Assembly (NCBI GenBank): GCA_030765045.1
Contig: CM060967.1
Coordinates: 126,332,912 to 126,396,911 of the forward strand
DNA length: 64,000 bases
Source: Tenodera sinensis
Taxonomy: Eukaryota; Arthropoda; Insecta; Mantodea; Mantidae
Direction of reading: 5' to 3'
Shown: piece by piece, positions 61,255 through 64,000 of the stretch
Position numbering within the stretch: position 1 is the first letter of the stretch
Layout: the number at the start of each line of letters is the position of its first letter
Program-made: the position numbers and the translations under genes
Notes under the pieces: generated by a model
The model's database searches: none
Seen by the model: only the letters and a program-made list of their open reading frames with translations
What the model was told of the DNA's origin: nothing

Positions 61255-63925
61255 ACAGGAAGAAAAGCTGGTTGATAAAGCCACGTGAATGTACTACGCA
61301 TTTATGTTTCAAACATATAGAAAATTGTATGAATTGTTCGTAATTTTTCATCGAAGCGGGAGTAGTGAAAGAAATGTGATTGTGTTTTACTAAAGAAAAA
61401 TGAATAGAAAACCGTGTGAATGTTATACGTTACACTTATATTTCAAGGGTATGGAAAAATGTATGGATTGTTTGCAGAAGAGGGAGTAGTATGTTAGGTA
61501 AAAGAAAAGGGAGTAAAGAAAACCATGTGGACGTAATACATTGCGTGGTAAAATGGATTGCATAAAAACCTTCGCCATGAAAAAAATTAGATGTCACTTT
61601 TCATGGCGATCAATCAACCTGTTTTGGATTTTAATCACTCTTCAACATAAGATATGTATAGGCGTTGGTATGTATGAAGCTGATAAACCATAGGGAACAA
61701 CATGTGAATTGTTACGTAAAACAAAAGTGAGTAGAGAAAGTAGTATGAATGTAATACGTTGTATTTGCTTCAAACATATAGCAAATTGTATGAATTATAT
61801 GTTGAAGGGCGAATAGCGAAAGAAGACTGATTGTGTCTCGTAAAGGAAGAATTAGTAGAGGAAATCGTGTGAAAGTAATACCCTGCATTTATATTTCAGT
61901 CCTAGAATATTATATAAATTGTATGTTGAAGGGCAAACACAGGATACATGAATGCACTACGTAAGAGAAAAGCGAGTAGAAAACTATTTGAAAGTAATAT
62001 ATTGTGTAGTAAAATTGTAGCCATAAAAACTCTCCATGAAAAAATACATATACGTGCGGAATTTCGCGGTGATCGGTTAAGCGGTTTTCGAGATTAACAA
62101 TTAGATACATACAAACATTCGAGTTGTATAGCTGATATGAATTGTTTGTAGAACAGTGAGTGGAGAAAGACATGTGAAGGTGTTACCTAAAAGTGAGTAG
62201 AGTAAACACTGTGAGTGTAACATGCAGCATTTCTATATCAAACATGCACAAAATTGTATGACTTATTTCCAGAAGAGTGAGTAGAGAAACAGTTATGACT
62301 GTGTTACCCAAAAGCAAGTAGAGAAAACACTATGAATGTAATACGTAGCATTTCTTTTTCAAACATGCACGAAATTGTATGACTTATTTGTAGAAGAGTG
62401 AATAGAGAGATGTGAATGTGCTACCTAAGAGTGAGTAGAGAAAACAGTATGAATATAATATGTAGCATTTCTATTTCAAACATACAGAAAATTGCATGAC
62501 TTCTTTGTAGAAGAGTGAGTAGAGAAAGAGATGTGAATGTGTTACCTAATAGTGAGAGGAGCAAACAGTGTGAATGTAATAGCACTTCTCTTTCAAACAT
62601 ACAGAACATGATATGACTTATTTTAAAAGTGGGGATAAAGGTGTTTTTCAGTGCAAAATCACGCTTTTTATGGAAAATTGCTTACAGAAGAGCGAGTAGT
62701 TAAAGAGATGTGAATGTGTTACCTAAAAGTGAGTAGAGAAACCGCTGTGAATGTAATATGCAACATCTCTATTTCAAACATAGAGAAAATTGCATGACTT
62801 ATTTGTAGAAGAATGAGTAGAGAAAGAGGTGCGAATGTATCACCTAATAGTGAGAGGAGAAAACAGTGTAAATGTAATAGCACTTCTGTTTCAAACATAC
62901 AGAAAGTTGCATGACTTCTTAGTAGAAGAGTGAGTAGAGAAAGAGAAGTAAATGTGATACCTAAAAGTAAGTAGAGAAACCACTGTGAATGTAATATGCA
63001 GTATCTCTATTTCAAACATACAGAAAATTGCATGACTTATTTGTAGAAGAATGAGTAGAGAAAGAGTGTGAATGTATCACCTAATAGTGAGAGGAGAAAA
63101 CAGTGTGAATGTAATAGCACTTCTGTTTCAAACATACAGAACATGGTTTGACTATTTTTAAAAGTGGGGATAAAGGTAAATCACGCATTTTATGGAAAAT
63201 TGTTTACAGAAGAGTGAGTAGTGAAAGAGATGTGAATGTGTTACCTAAAAGTGAGAGGTGAAAACAGTGTGAATGTAATAGCATTTCTGTTTCTAACATA
63301 CAGAACATGGTATGACTTATTTTAAAAGTGGGGATAAAGGTGTTTTTTGGTGCAAAATCATGTTTTTTATGGACAATTGTTTATAGAAGACTGAGTAGAG
63401 AAGATGTGAATGTGTTACCAAAAATTGAGTAGAGAAACAGCTGTGAATGTAATATGCAACATCCCTATTTCAAACATACAGAAAATTGCATGACTTATTT
63501 GTAGAAGAGTGAGTAGAGAAAGATATGTGAATGTATCACCTAATATTGAAAGGAGAAAACAGTGTGAATGTAATAGCACTTCTGTTTCAAACATGGTTTG
63601 ACTTACTTTAAAAGTGGGGATAAAAGTGTTTTTCGGTGCAAACTCACACTTTTTATGGAAAATTGTTTATAGAAGAGTGAGTAGTGAAAGAGATGTGAAT
63701 GTGTTACCTAAAAGTGAGAGGAGAAAACAGTGTGAATGTAATAGCACTTCTGTTTCAAACTACAGAACATTGTATGACTTATTTTAAAAGTGCTGATAAA
63801 ATGTTTTTGGTGCAAAATCATGTTTTTTATGGAAAATTGTTTATAGAAGACTGAGTAGAGAAAGAGATGTGAATGTGTTACCTAAAAGTGAGTACAGAAA
63901 ACACTGTGAATGTAATATGCATGTA
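61255..63925 (+). repeat. Tandem satellite array (SAT-1), ~120- and ~165-177-nt units
   Basis: From ~62140 the array is regular. Each unit has GTAGAGAAAGAGATGTGAAT, GTGTTACCTAA, a second similar subrepeat GTAGAGAAAACAGTGTGAAT, then TTTCAAACATACAGAAAATT, GCATGACTTATTTGTAGAAG. Longer units add AAAAGTGGGGATAAAGGTGT and TTTTTATGGAAAATTG. Spacing of the TTACCT/TCACCT mark from 62542 on is roughly 177, 121, 118, 119, 164, 174, 121, 168, 175. The 61.26-62.1 kb part is degenerate and contains unrelated CGGTTTTCGAGATTAACAAT sequence near 62090. The array ends near 63925. Confidence 0.92.
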
Positions 63926-64000
63926 TACAAAAATTTAAACAAATCTTTAGAGCCGTTTCTAAAATACCGGGAATATATATACAAGAATTGCACTGTAGAA

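Overview
This window looks like intergenic or deep intronic DNA from a large, repeat-rich animal genome, most likely an arthropod and plausibly a big-genome insect of the cockroach/termite/stick-insect kind. That assignment is inference. It rests on AT-rich sequence, hundreds of bases of pure AAT/ATT microsatellite, several tRNA-derived SINE families, insect-type mariner transposase relics, a Penelope-like element and a non-LTR retrotransposon C-terminus of a type common in insects. No bacterial operon structure, CRISPR array or rRNA is visible, and I found no intact protein-coding gene. Every long open frame is either a translated microsatellite (poly-I, poly-L, poly-N, poly-Y) or a fragment of a broken mobile element.

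Layout. 0-13 kb: a decayed Penelope-like element with a GIY-YIG motif (1.6-2.6 kb), several tRNA-derived SINEs (2.9, 3.4-3.7, 7.0-7.45 kb), an inverted-arm element (8.38-9.09 kb) and a 0.18-kb palindrome (12.9-13.1 kb). 13.9-24 kb: the first copies of a high-copy ~0.85-kb repeat named here DR-A, an LTR fragment, a TA-flanked non-autonomous DNA transposon (17.96-18.60 kb), a microsatellite and a small GC-rich island with exon-like features (22.50-22.62 kb). 24-38 kb: SINEs, a non-LTR retrotransposon C-terminal relic (26.87-27.19 kb), microsatellites, an LTR with primer-binding site (31.59-32.26 kb), and an internally deleted mariner (35.4-36.1 kb) next to a ~0.46-kb AAT tract. 38-58 kb: dense DR-A copies in both orientations mixed with LTR pieces, SINEs, a Tc1/mariner-type C-terminal relic and the second TA-flanked transposon. 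58-64 kb: an internally deleted mariner abutting DR-A, more SINE pieces, and a tandem satellite (61.26-63.93 kb) that runs almost to the window edge.

The most unusual theme is the DR-A/satellite relationship. DR-A is present in at least 13 full or partial copies. It starts with TTTACTTTCTCTACT followed by a small hairpin, and ends with GTAGAGAAAGTCATGTGAGT and then CAACACATCAGATTTTTA. The tandem satellite at the right end repeats a near match of that terminal motif twice per unit. DR-A copies also meet tail-to-head at 14.99 kb. I do not recognise DR-A as a named family and it encodes no obvious transposase. Three copies keep the same ~60-codon frame near the 3' end.

If a host-gene exon is present, the best candidates are the GC-rich island at 22.50-22.62 kb (minus-strand splice-like borders, 123 nt) and the CpG-rich, TATA-containing segment at 40.2-40.6 kb. 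Both are tentative. All boundaries and identities come from reading by eye. No database search was possible.
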